A stretch of DNA of 64,000 nucleotides from CAG-552 sp964516925 (lineage in GTDB: Bacteria; Bacillota; Clostridia; Christensenellales; Pumilibacteraceae): NCBI GenBank assembly GCA_964516925.1, contig CAZEXL010000003.1:37062-101061 (forward strand), given 5' to 3'. The notes under the pieces are model-generated. The model was not told the origin of the DNA. It was given only the letters and a program-made list of their open reading frames with translations, and made no database searches. Numbering within the stretch: the stretch's first letter is position 1; each line of letters opens with the position of its first letter. A program made the position numbers and the translations under genes. Shown here one piece after another: positions 9,030-16,641 of the stretch.

Positions 9030-9520
9030 CTGTCATCCTGAGCCACAAAGGCGAAGGATCCCGCGGAAGCGGTTACTTTTCTTTAGGGAAAGAAAAGTAA
9101 CCAAAAGAAACCTAAGCTAATAATAATTACGCTAAAGTTACTCTGTCATCCTGAACCGCAGGTGAAGGATCTCGCGGAAGCGAAACCTTATTGTCATTGC
9201 GAAGGGACCTCTATGGCAATCTCTCTGTGTAACTGTGCACTCTCGGCTCAATCAAGCGTATAAACTCCGCCACTCTGTCATCCTGAACCGCAGGTGAAGG
9301 ATCTCGCGGAAGCGAAACCTTATTGTCATTGCGAAGGGACCTCTATGGCAATCTCTCTGTGTAACTGTGCACTCTCGGCTCAATCAAACGCACCGCCGCT
9401 CAAATCTCATTCCCATAAGTTTCTTTGGCTTACCTTTCTTCACGAAAGAAAGGTAAGTCGCGCGGAAGCGAAACGTATGTTAGCACTACGGTAACAGCAG
9501 AAAACAGCCTAATCCGTATA
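9030..9520. repeat. Repeat island 2 with a 116-bp perfect direct repeat
   Basis: The 728-bp gap 8894-9621 has no convincing gene. A-type repeats lie at about 9032-9070, 9145-9184 and 9277-9316, B-type at about 9192-9255 and 9324-9387. Bases 9140-9255 and 9272-9387 are identical over 116 bp (offset 132). Hairpin C copies lie at 9075-9102 and 9429-9457 (12-bp stem). Bases 9479-9508 repeat the linker tgttagcacta...cagcagaaaac also present at 3025 and 63776. Confidence 0.85.
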
Positions 9521-9548
9521 AAAGCATGTCGCAACAAAAATTCAACAA

Positions 9549-9572
9549 AAAAAGGAGGCGTACCTCCTTTTT
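9549..9572. terminator. Bidirectional terminator between pyrR side and XRE gene
   Basis: 10-bp stem aaaaaggagg/cctccttttt with four-base loop. It has A run and T run on either side and so can stop the minus-strand XRE gene as well as plus-strand transcripts. Confidence 0.75.
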
Positions 9573-9621
9573 GTTTGCGACGTTTTATTCGTAGCTTTGT
9601 TCTTCTTTCAAATCGTCTTTT

Positions 9622-9834
9622 TTATTGAAACACCTCAAATAAATCGTTTGGCGTCATTTCGTATAAGTTGCACAAAAACAAAATCTGTTCGTAATTAAGT
9701 TGAAAAATCCCGTTCTCAAAACGACTGTATTGTTGTTGCGTCATGTTCATTAAATTAGCGACTTGCTGTTGAGTATATCCTTTGGCTTTGCGCTCGGACT
9801 TTAAGTTATTCCCAACCATTTTTGCTACGTTCAT
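9622..9834 (-). CDS. XRE-family helix-turn-helix regulator beside the DGR operon
   Basis: A 70-residue single-domain HTH_3/Cro-like protein. The core K-G-Y-T-Q-Q-Q-V-A-N-L-M and Q-Q-Q-Y-S-R-F-E-N-G give the turn and recognition helices; there is no extra sensing domain. An upstream in-frame ATG exists at 9852, but its first codons would overlap a cataat -10-like box at 9839-9844, so I prefer the ATG at 9834; no Shine-Dalgarno is visible and the mRNA may be leaderless. It is divergent from the SPFH-TIR-RT operon and the 153-bp gap holds a strong promoter with TGATGTA inverted repeats, its likely operator. Regulation of the DGR block is inferred from position. Confidence 0.85.
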   Translation of the reverse strand: MNVAKMVGNNLKSERKAKGYTQQQVANLMNMTQQQYSRFENGIFQLNYEQILFLCNLYEMTPNDLFEVFQ

Positions 9835-9854
9835 GCAAAGATTATGCCACAAAA

Positions 9855-9893
9855 TGATGTAAAAGGTTTGACATACATCACTAAATGATGTAT
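9855..9893. promoter_or_regulatory. Candidate XRE operator: three TGATGTA half-sites
   Basis: Bases 9873-9880 (atacatca) and 9886-9893 (tgatgtat) form a perfect 8-bp inverted repeat with a five-base gap. It covers most of the spacer and the first bases of the -10 box of the plus-strand promoter. A third half-site, tgatgta, lies at 9855-9861 close to the XRE start. The layout suits a repressor that shuts the DGR operon and also its own gene. Confidence 0.6.
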
Positions 9894-9896
9894 AAT
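9868..9896 (+). promoter_or_regulatory. Perfect-consensus SigA promoter of the DGR operon
   Basis: -35 TTGACA (9868-9873), 17-bp spacer, -10 TATAAT (9891-9896). Both hexamers and the spacing are exact consensus. Leader of about 85 nt to the start at 9988, with ribosome site gaggagg at 9971. Confidence 0.88.
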
Positions 9897-9987
9897 AAGA
9901 CTAAATTTTTTTATATCTAGCCGTATTTGCTAATATTGGCATTTACCGCCAGCATAAATACTTTTTTACAGAGGAGGACAAAAAAAT

Positions 9988-11379
9988 ATGGGGCAAATTG
10001 CAGAAGTCATCAAATATGAAGGCGACAATAGCACCTTTATATGGAAGCATCCCAGTGAAGACTTTAATAGTCTTACGCAACTCATCGTTCACGAATCTCA
10101 AGAAGCGATTTTCTTCTTGAACGGTCAAGCATTGGACGTATTCGGCGCAGGGCGTTATACGCTTGAAACGCAGAATATACCCAAGCTCGGCAAAATCTTA
10201 AATCGCACTACGGGCGGTGAAACTCCGTTCCATTGCGAGGTGTACTTTATCAACAAGACCGTTCAAATGGCGATTAAGTGGGGGACTGACAGCAAAATCC
10301 GTTTCATCGAGCCGAGCATGGGCATTCCGCTTGAAATCGGAGCATGCGGCGAACTGAACTTGGAAGTATCCGACGCACGAAAACTCCTTCTAAAGCTTGT
10401 CGGTACGATGAACGGTATCGCTTGGGGAGATAACGGCGCAGGCTTTACAAAGTCTATTCAAAATTGTTTTCGTCCGCTTATTTCCAATGCGATAAAGGCG
10501 CATTTACCCGGCACCATTAAAGCGCAAAATATCAACATTCTCGAAATCGACGAGAATTTGGAAATACTTTCCGAAGTTTTGCGCAAAAGCATAGTTCCCG
10601 GCTTCGAGGAATACGGGTTAACCATTCCGCAGTTTTATGTTTCAAATGTGCTTTTGCCCGAAAACGATCCCAACTTCCGTCGTCTTCGCGAATTACATAC
10701 CGTTTCTTTCCAAACGAGAATGATTCAGGCGGAAGCGCTTGTTAAGAGCGCGCACGCCGACGCAGAAGCAAGCGTTGTGGCGGCGGAGCGTAAGGCGGCT
10801 TTAGAGCGTGAATCAACCGCAACCGAAATCGCAAGGCGCGCTGCCGAACGAGATATTATTCGCGCTCAAGCCGAAGCGCAAGCAACCAAAATGGCAGGTA
10901 TAGCCGAAGCCGAGATTATGGCAGCCAAAGGATACTCACAGAGAGACGTGCTTGCCGCAGACGTTCAAAAAGCGTATGCGGAAGGTATCGGAAATATGTC
11001 TATCAGCGGCGGTGGCGGAGGTGTTGCCGGAGATATGATAGGGCTCGGGGTCGGTATGGCGGCTGCAGGCGCTGTTGCTCCAAAGCTTGGTGAGATGTTC
11101 AAGGGCATGAATCCCTCTGCACCCGTTGAAAACGCAACTGCAAAATGCGCAAAGTGCGGTGCGACTCTTCCGCCAAACGCAAAGTTTTGCTTGGAGTGCG
11201 GCGAAAAGGTAATTTCGGTTTCCGCAGATACCGTCGTTTGTCCCGAATGCGGAAAAACCGTAGTTAAAGGAAAGTTCTGCCCCGAATGCGGACACAAATT
11301 TATAACCGTTTGTCCTAAGTGTGGCAATAATGTTCCTGTAGGTGCAAAATTCTGTCTTGACTGTGGCGAGAAACTTTAA
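9988..11379 (+). CDS. SPFH-domain protein with three C-terminal zinc ribbons
   Basis: This 463-residue protein belongs to the SPFH / 'virion core protein-like' (YdjI-type) family. The N-terminal two thirds carry the SPFH fold; residues about 245-330 are an A/E/R-rich coiled coil typical of SPFH oligomers; a glycine-rich stretch follows; and residues about 387-463 form three zinc ribbons of C-x2-C type (C-A-K-C...C-L-E-C, C-P-E-C...C-P-E-C, C-P-K-C...C-L-D-C). Such proteins assemble on membranes as scaffolds and recruit partners; in Bacillus the relative works in phage-shock-like membrane stress. It is the first gene of the DGR operon, 15 bp before the next gene. Its zinc ribbons match the ribbon at the N-terminus of the DGR target, which suggests that the two interact (inference). 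Confidence 0.85.
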   Translation: MGQIAEVIKYEGDNSTFIWKHPSEDFNSLTQLIVHESQEAIFFLNGQALDVFGAGRYTLETQNIPKLGKILNRTTGGETPFHCEVYFINKTVQMAIKWGTDSKIRFIEPSMGIPLEIGACGELNLEVSDARKLLLKLVGTMNGIAWGDNGAGFTKSIQNCFRPLISNAIKAHLPGTIKAQNINILEIDENLEILSEVLRKSIVPGFEEYGLTIPQFYVSNVLLPENDPNFRRLRELHTVSFQTRMIQAEALVKSAHADAEASVVAAERKAALERESTATEIARRAAERDIIRAQAEAQATKMAGIAEAEIMAAKGYSQRDVLAADVQKAYAEGIGNMSISGGGGGVAGDMIGLGVGMAAAGAVAPKLGEMFKGMNPSAPVENATAKCAKCGATLPPNAKFCLECGEKVISVSADTVVCPECGKTVVKGKFCPECGHKFITVCPKCGNNVPVGAKFCLDCGEKL

Positions 11380-11394
11380 CGGAGGTAAAAAATC

Positions 11395-12093
11395 ATGAAA
11401 AAGAATTTTAAGTATTACGTAATTTGGTGGTTGGGTCTGCTCGGCTTATTTAATTTACTTGCGTTTATTATCCCTGCGTATCCTACGCTTGAAAAGTTTA
11501 CCCCATCGTTTTGGATAGGCTGGGGCGTAACCATAGCCGCGTTCTTTGGTCAATTGATTTGCGCTTGGGTTGCCTTTAAGGAAGAATCTGCGAAAAAGAC
11601 GTTTTACAATATTTCGCTGTTTACCGTAAGTTACTCAGGACTTATCTCGACGTTCGTCGTTGCTTTAATTTGCATTATCGTAACGCCGCTTCCTTATTGG
11701 ATTGCCGCTATTGCTTGCGCGGTTGTGCTTGCTATAAACATTATTGCCGTCCTTAAGGCGAAAATTGCCATCGACGCCGTTGCTTCGGTTGACGCAAAGG
11801 TAGAAAAAGCAACCGCGTTTATTTACGACATGCGCGAAGAAAGCGAATCTTTGCTTACAAGGGCAAAAACCGATGAGATAAAAGTAATCTGCAAAAAAGT
11901 TCGCGACGCGTTTAAGTACAGCGATCCTATGAGCAATGCAGAGCTTGCCGCGGTTGAAGAAAAAATAAAGATATGCTTCGCACTTTTTAGCAAAGCCGTT
12001 ATAGAAGAAAAAACCGAAGCCGCAACTTCGGAAGGCGAAGAAGCTCTTGCATTGATTGCCGAAAGAAACAACAAGTGTAAAAGAACAAAGTAA
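11395..12093 (+). CDS. Unknown membrane protein, four predicted spans
   Basis: A 232-residue protein that I cannot assign to a named family. Four hydrophobic segments lie at about residues 9-25, 39-58, 72-97 and 101-121. The C-terminal 110 residues are hydrophilic, helical and charged (E/K/A-rich) and probably cytoplasmic. The ATG follows an aacggaggt ribosome site, 15 bp after the SPFH gene. Its position between an SPFH scaffold and a membrane-spanning TIR protein suggests that it is a membrane subunit of the same system. No catalytic motif is seen. Confidence 0.75.
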   Translation: MKKNFKYYVIWWLGLLGLFNLLAFIIPAYPTLEKFTPSFWIGWGVTIAAFFGQLICAWVAFKEESAKKTFYNISLFTVSYSGLISTFVVALICIIVTPLPYWIAAIACAVVLAINIIAVLKAKIAIDAVASVDAKVEKATAFIYDMREESESLLTRAKTDEIKVICKKVRDAFKYSDPMSNAELAAVEEKIKICFALFSKAVIEEKTEAATSEGEEALALIAERNNKCKRTK

Positions 12094-12152
12094 TTTAAAG
12101 CAGTGAATAAATTTAAGAAAGTCTTTTATGACAATTAATTTGGAGATTTTTA

Positions 12153-14732
12153 ATGTCAATATTCAAATGTAAAATGTGCGGAGGCACATTAGAAATCAAC
12201 GAAAACGAAACAGTTGCTACTTGCGAATACTGCGGTACGCAACAGACGCTGCCTAAGCTCGATGACGACAGACGCGCGAATTTATATGACCGCGCCAACC
12301 ACTTTCGTCGAAGCAACGAGTTCGACAAGGCAATGGGGATTTACGAACAGATACTAGCCGAGGACAACACCGATGCCGAAGCGTATTGGTCGCTTGTGCT
12401 GTGCCGCTACGGTATAGAATACGTGGAGGATCCATCTTCGCATAAGCGTATACCCACCGTTAATCGCGCGCAGTTTACCTCGATTTTCGACGACGATAAT
12501 TACAAAGCCGCTCTTCGTTATGCGGACGGTTTACAGCGTACGATTTACGAAAAAGAAGCAAAAGCGATAAACGAAATTCAAAAGGGCATACTTGCGATCT
12601 CTCAAAAGGAAGAACCTTTTGACGTTTTCATTTGTTATAAAGAAACAGACAATAGCGGCAGGAGAACACAAGACAGCGTTTTGGCGCAGGACCTTTACTA
12701 TCAACTTACGCAAGAAGGATTCAAGGTGTTCTTTTCCCGAATCACGCTTGAAGATAAACTCGGCTCTGCCTACGAGCCATACATCTTTGCTGCGCTAAAC
12801 AGCGCAAAGGTTATGGTAGTGCTTGGCACAAAGCCCGAATACTTTAATGCAATATGGGTAAAGAACGAATGGAGCCGTTACCTTGCGCTTATAAAAAGCG
12901 GTCAAAAAAAGATGCTTATTCCTGCTTATAAGAATATGGATCCGTACGATTTGCCGCAAGAATTTTCGCACTTACAAGCGCAAGATATGTCCAAACTCGG
13001 CTTTATGCAGGATTTAATAAGAGGCATAAAGAAGATTGCGCAAGCAGACGCGCCCAAAACAACCGTAATAAAAGAAACGATCGTTTCTGCAGGAAACGCA
13101 AACACGGCGCCGCTACTAAAGCGAGCGCATATATTTTTGGAAGACGGCGATTGGGAATCTGCAGACGAATATGCGGAAAAAGTGTTGGATATCGATCCGG
13201 AATGTGCAGAAGCATACGTTGTAAAGCTTATGGCGGAGCTGCGCGTGCAGCAAAAAACACGCCTTGAATTTTGCAATAGACCTTTTGATCACATGGACAA
13301 TTACAACAAAGTTTTACGTTTCGGTAGCAATGAGTTGATTAAAGAATTAAAAAAATATAACGTTACTATCCGCGAAAGCAACGAAGAAAACCGTAAAGCA
13401 AGTATCTATAATGACGGCGTTGCCCTTGCAAACTGTCAAACGCCCCAAAAGCAGATCGAAGCGGCAATAAAATTCGAACAAATTGTCGGATACAAAAACG
13501 CGGAGGAAATGGCAAAAAACTGCCGCCGCCAAGCATTAAAATTATCGTACGACATTGCAACAGAGGTAATGAATAATGCCGCTACGGCACAACAATATAC
13601 CGAAGCGGGAAGGATGTTTTTAGAAATATCCGATGATTATGAGGCGGCTAAAGAAAAAGCGACAGAATGCGCCGCTAAAGCCGGGGAGCTTGCCGAGATA
13701 GAGCGTAATGATGCAATTTATGTTCGAGCGCTCGAGGCAATGGAAGAAGATGATATTTCAAGCATCGAAAGAGCCGTAAAAAACTTCCAAACCATTATTG
13801 AATGGAGAGACTCCGAAAGTAAAATCAAGGAATGCAACCAAAAGATAGCCGACATAAAGGAGCAGCAAGAACAAAAAAGAATCGCCGCCGAGAAAGCGGC
13901 AAAAAAGAGGAAAAAAATTACTGCTATTGCGGCATCTTGCATATGCGTTACTGTTGCTTTCATGTTTGTGCTAAATTTTGCTATTATCCCTGCCGATAGA
14001 TACAGTAAAGCAATGAATGCAATTGAACGACAAGATTATGCTACGGCATACGAGTTATTACAAAAACTCGGAGATTATAAAGACAGCGGCTACCAAAAAA
14101 ATGTTGTTAAAGTTAAACAAGAAAAAGCAGTTTTAAAAAACGCAAAGGTCGGCGATTATGTATTTTTCGGATCGTACGAGCAAGATAATAACACTTCCAA
14201 CGGAAAGGAAGATATCGAATGGCTTGTACTTGAAGTAGAAAACGGAAAAGCGCTTGTGATTAGCAAATATGCTCTTGACTGCAAACGGTACAACACAAGC
14301 TATACAAGTGTTACCTGGGAGACTTGTACGCTTCGAACGTGGTTGAATAACGATTTTATAAGCTCGGCGTTTTTAGCCGATGAAAAAGCAATGATACCTA
14401 CGGTAACCGTATCGGCGGATAGGAATCCGAATTACAGCACAAACCCCGGCAATGCAACGCAAGACAAAGTGTTTTTGTTAAGTATTACCGAAGTCAATAA
14501 GTATTTTAGTTCCGACGCTAAAAGGCAGTGCGAGTGCACTGCATATGCGGACGCTAACGGAGCGTATGTCGCTAGCAATGGCAATTGTTGGTGGTGGCTG
14601 CGGTCGCCCGGCTATACTCAGGTCAGTGCCGCCTTTGTCTACAACTATGGCGACGTCCTCGAGGACGGCGACCGTGTCCGTAACGCTGATTTCGCCGTCC
14701 GCCCCGCTTTGTGGATTGATCTGAACTCTTAA
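12153..14732 (+). CDS. DGR target: zinc ribbon-TIR-transmembrane protein with variable DUF6273 domain
   Basis: 859 residues. In order: zinc ribbon (C6, C9, C24, C27); TPR-like helices (about 45-75); TIR domain (about 155-270) starting F-D-V-F-I-C-Y with E208 in Y-E-P-Y-I at the place of the NADase catalytic Glu; a long helical region (310-585); a K-K-R-K-K flank and one membrane span (about 588-610); a short Y-A-T-A-Y-E-L-L repeat; then a DUF6273/C-type-lectin-like domain (about 664-857) ending in C-W-W-W-L-R-S-P-G ... V-R-P-A-L-W. No signal peptide, so positive-inside topology puts TIR in the cytoplasm and DUF6273 outside. Residues 812-852 are the variable region. TIR domains in bacterial defence often degrade NAD or make cyclic nucleotides; whether this one does is untested. 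Ribosome site ttggag. Fourth element of the DGR block, followed by avd, TR and RT. Confidence 0.9.
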   Translation: MSIFKCKMCGGTLEINENETVATCEYCGTQQTLPKLDDDRRANLYDRANHFRRSNEFDKAMGIYEQILAEDNTDAEAYWSLVLCRYGIEYVEDPSSHKRIPTVNRAQFTSIFDDDNYKAALRYADGLQRTIYEKEAKAINEIQKGILAISQKEEPFDVFICYKETDNSGRRTQDSVLAQDLYYQLTQEGFKVFFSRITLEDKLGSAYEPYIFAALNSAKVMVVLGTKPEYFNAIWVKNEWSRYLALIKSGQKKMLIPAYKNMDPYDLPQEFSHLQAQDMSKLGFMQDLIRGIKKIAQADAPKTTVIKETIVSAGNANTAPLLKRAHIFLEDGDWESADEYAEKVLDIDPECAEAYVVKLMAELRVQQKTRLEFCNRPFDHMDNYNKVLRFGSNELIKELKKYNVTIRESNEENRKASIYNDGVALANCQTPQKQIEAAIKFEQIVGYKNAEEMAKNCRRQALKLSYDIATEVMNNAATAQQYTEAGRMFLEISDDYEAAKEKATECAAKAGELAEIERNDAIYVRALEAMEEDDISSIERAVKNFQTIIEWRDSESKIKECNQKIADIKEQQEQKRIAAEKAAKKRKKITAIAASCICVTVAFMFVLNFAIIPADRYSKAMNAIERQDYATAYELLQKLGDYKDSGYQKNVVKVKQEKAVLKNAKVGDYVFFGSYEQDNNTSNGKEDIEWLVLEVENGKALVISKYALDCKRYNTSYTSVTWETCTLRTWLNNDFISSAFLADEKAMIPTVTVSADRNPNYSTNPGNATQDKVFLLSITEVNKYFSSDAKRQCECTAYADANGAYVASNGNCWWWLRSPGYTQVSAAFVYNYGDVLEDGDRVRNADFAVRPALWIDLNS
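14586..14711 (+). repeat. DGR variable repeat (VR)
   Basis: 126 bp matching the template repeat at 15256-15381 with an offset of exactly 670. Twenty-two positions differ, and in all of them TR has A (10 to T, 7 to G, 5 to C). The first 27 bases (14586-14612) and the G/C-rich end (14693-14707) are identical, the latter being the likely initiation-of-mutagenic-homing site. In protein terms 15 residues change between 821 and 847, 14 of them from Asn codons. Confidence 0.97.
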
Positions 14733-14759
14733 ATTTTCTAATCTAAAATCATCCACTCG

Positions 14760-14801
14760 GCGCCGTAGGCGCAAATCAAAAATAATGCCGCCGTAAGGCG
14801 G
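14760..14801 (+). other. Two small hairpins between VR and avd
   Basis: Stem 14760-14764/14768-14772 (loop gta) and stem 14788-14792/14797-14801 (loop gtaa, plus a flanking G-T pair), both five G/C pairs. DGRs often carry a hairpin or cruciform just after VR that raises retrohoming; these are candidates. Without a T run they are poor terminators. Confidence 0.45.
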
Positions 14802-14831
14802 TCGCGTAAATTTTATTTTAGAGGTATGCAT

Positions 14832-15230
14832 ATGGAGCGCAAGCAAAGCGAATTGACTGTTATTACTAAAGCAAAAGATTTGTGCTCCTACGTAATGACC
14901 GTTACACAAAAATCACCCAAGCAATTTCGATTTACATTTGTCGGCAGATTGCAGAATTTGGCATTGTCGGCAATAGAAAACCTGTTTCGTGCGAATGACA
15001 TATTTGTTTCAAAGGCGGACGTTCGTTCGCAAAAGGAACGACTTTCCTATCAGCAAAGCGCAATGACGGATTTTAAGGTGCTTGGATATATTGCTCTGCT
15101 GTCTATGGAGCAAGGTTGTATTCTTTCAAAACAGTACGAGCAAATTTCGAGGCAAATTGCCGATTGCCAAAATCTGCTCGGCGCTTGGATGAACAGTGAC
15201 AGAAGACGATTATCGTCCGACGGGACGTAA
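14832..15230 (+). CDS. avd: DGR accessory variability determinant (Avd), four-helix bundle
   Basis: 132 residues, basic and all-helical, with the Avd/S23-like core T-V-I-T-K-A-K-D-L and F-R-F-T-F-V-G-R-L-Q-N-L-A and a run of amphipathic helices. Avd proteins form a pentameric barrel that binds the RT and the template RNA and is required for mutagenic homing. Two in-frame ATGs exist (14826, 14832); the gagg ribosome site at 14821-14824 is too close to the first, so 14832 is preferred. The gene lies between VR and TR, the standard DGR order. The end of the gene is 25 bp before TR, so its 3' part may also belong to the template RNA. Confidence 0.9.
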   Translation: MERKQSELTVITKAKDLCSYVMTVTQKSPKQFRFTFVGRLQNLALSAIENLFRANDIFVSKADVRSQKERLSYQQSAMTDFKVLGYIALLSMEQGCILSKQYEQISRQIADCQNLLGAWMNSDRRRLSSDGT

Positions 15231-15255
15231 TTGGGGGATTCGATTGTATGGGCTC

Positions 15256-15381
15256 TGTTGGTGGTGGCTGCGGTCGCCCGGCAATAATCAGAACAATGCC
15301 GCCAATGTCAACAACAATGGCGACGTCAACGAGAACGGCAACAATGTCAATAACGATAATAACGCCGTCCGCCCCGCATTG
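15256..15381 (+). repeat. DGR template repeat (TR)
   Basis: The 126-bp invariant donor. Read in the VR frame it contains 16 AAC/AAT Asn codons at VR residues 821-847. Randomising the two adenines of AAY yields many amino acids and no stop codon. It has 37 adenines in all. It lies 25 bp after avd and 189 bp before the RT start, and would be transcribed as a non-coding template RNA with its flanks. Confidence 0.97.
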
Positions 15382-15570
15382 CTCTCATATGGTCCGAAGC
15401 TTTTGTGTAAGTACGCAAAGCCAGTGCCGAGAGTAAAGGAATCGGATTCCCTCTCGAATTTTCGGGAAAATATATGTCGGCGGCAAGGGTAACGCTTTTC
15501 GCTTTATTCTTTATGGCAAAAAGGTAGTTGTGCACGGTTATCTTTTTGCCCTGCCGATGGAATTTTAATT
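15382..15570 (+). ncRNA. TR-RT spacer, probable part of template RNA
   Basis: A 189-bp non-coding spacer between TR and the RT gene. In the studied phage DGR the spacer next to TR is needed for cDNA priming and RT-Avd binding. Position supports the same role here; no sequence match is claimed. It contains two short inverted repeats, gagagtaaagga/attccctctc around 15430-15460. Confidence 0.5.
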
Positions 15571-16641
15571 ATGACGGATTATAAAAAACTATACGACTTT
15601 CAAAATCTTTATAAAGCGCACACCGTTGCAAGAAGAGGCAAACGCAACACAAGGGAAGTTATCGAATTTGAGGTGGACCTCGGAAAAAATCTAGCTATGC
15701 TTTCCGATTCGTTAAAGGACGGGACTTACAGAATGCAAGATTACTATAGTTTTGCAATTTATGACCCTAAGTATCGTATGATCCACGCTTTGCATTACCG
15801 TGACAGAGTAGTGCAACATTGCTTGTGCGACGAAGTGATTGCGCCAATTCTCGACAAAAAATTGATTTACGATAACGCCGCTTGCCGTATCGGGAAAGGC
15901 ACTCACTTTGCGATAGGCAGGGTTTCAAAATTTTTGCACGATTTCTATAATAAACATGGCACAGACGGTTATTTTTTGAAATGTGATATCCGAAAGTTTT
16001 TCGGCAATATCGACCACTGTGTTTTAAAGCAAAAACTATCGAAAGTTATCGGCGATAAAGACGTTTTAAATCTTCTATACCGAATTATAGACAGTTTTGA
16101 GGTAACTTGGGGTAAAGGACTTCCGCTTGGAAATCAAACCAGCCAATGGTTTGCTATATTTTATCTTAACGATTTTGACCGCTTGATAAAAGAAAAGATG
16201 AAAATCAAATATTACTCTCGCTATATGGATGATTGCGTGTTGATCCATCACGACAAGAAATATTTGCGCTATTGTCTTGATCAGATGAAGCAATGTTTAA
16301 AAACGTTGAAAATTGATTTTAACGAAAAAACCGAGATATTTCCGTTAAAAAACGGAGTGGATTATCTCGGGTGGCATATATATCTTACCGAAAGCGGCAA
16401 AGTAATTCGTAAAGTTAAACAGCAGACAAAATATAGATACAAGCGCAAATTAAAATATTTTCAGCGTGCTTATGCCGATGGGAATGTTGAATTAGAAGGA
16501 ATTAATCAAGTTTTGTCAAGTTATCGTGCCCATTTGGCTTATGGGCATACGTATAAATTGCAAAAGAAAATTTTAGGAGATTTTGTTTTAAGGAGAAAAC
16601 AGCAACCGCTTCCGCGAGATTCTTCACGTTGTTCAGAATGA
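15571..16641 (+). CDS. DGR reverse transcriptase
   Basis: 356 residues. Catalytic triad D139 (in L-K-C-D-I-R-K-F-F), D220 and D221 (Y-M-D-D). Motif 4 reads L-P-L-G-N-Q-T-S-Q (residues 184-192), the G-x3-S-Q form that marks DGR enzymes and is linked to their misincorporation at template adenines; group II intron RTs have Q-G-x3-S-P. The N-terminal R-G-K-R-N and C-terminal helical thumb fit the family. The enzyme copies TR RNA into A-mutated cDNA that replaces VR. The last 11 codons plus stop (16606-16641) are supplied by an intergenic A-type repeat, so the original C-terminus has been replaced or extended. No strong ribosome site is visible before the ATG. Confidence 0.95.
   Translation: MTDYKKLYDFQNLYKAHTVARRGKRNTREVIEFEVDLGKNLAMLSDSLKDGTYRMQDYYSFAIYDPKYRMIHALHYRDRVVQHCLCDEVIAPILDKKLIYDNAACRIGKGTHFAIGRVSKFLHDFYNKHGTDGYFLKCDIRKFFGNIDHCVLKQKLSKVIGDKDVLNLLYRIIDSFEVTWGKGLPLGNQTSQWFAIFYLNDFDRLIKEKMKIKYYSRYMDDCVLIHHDKKYLRYCLDQMKQCLKTLKIDFNEKTEIFPLKNGVDYLGWHIYLTESGKVIRKVKQQTKYRYKRKLKYFQRAYADGNVELEGINQVLSSYRAHLAYGHTYKLQKKILGDFVLRRKQQPLPRDSSRCSE

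Noticed and set aside
9140..9387. Direct repeats as CRISPR or att sites
   Set aside because: Only two copies, 116 bp long, 16-bp gap, no integrase; they belong to the dispersed A/B repeat family.
15196..15492. 98-codon open frame across TR with C-W-W-W-L-R-S-P-G and many Asn
   Set aside because: It overlaps the end of avd, has no ribosome site, and is open because TR must keep the VR reading frame. It is the template, not a gene.
9622..16641. Prophage as carrier of the DGR
   Set aside because: No capsid, tail, portal, terminase, integrase or lysis genes; neighbours are core chromosomal genes.
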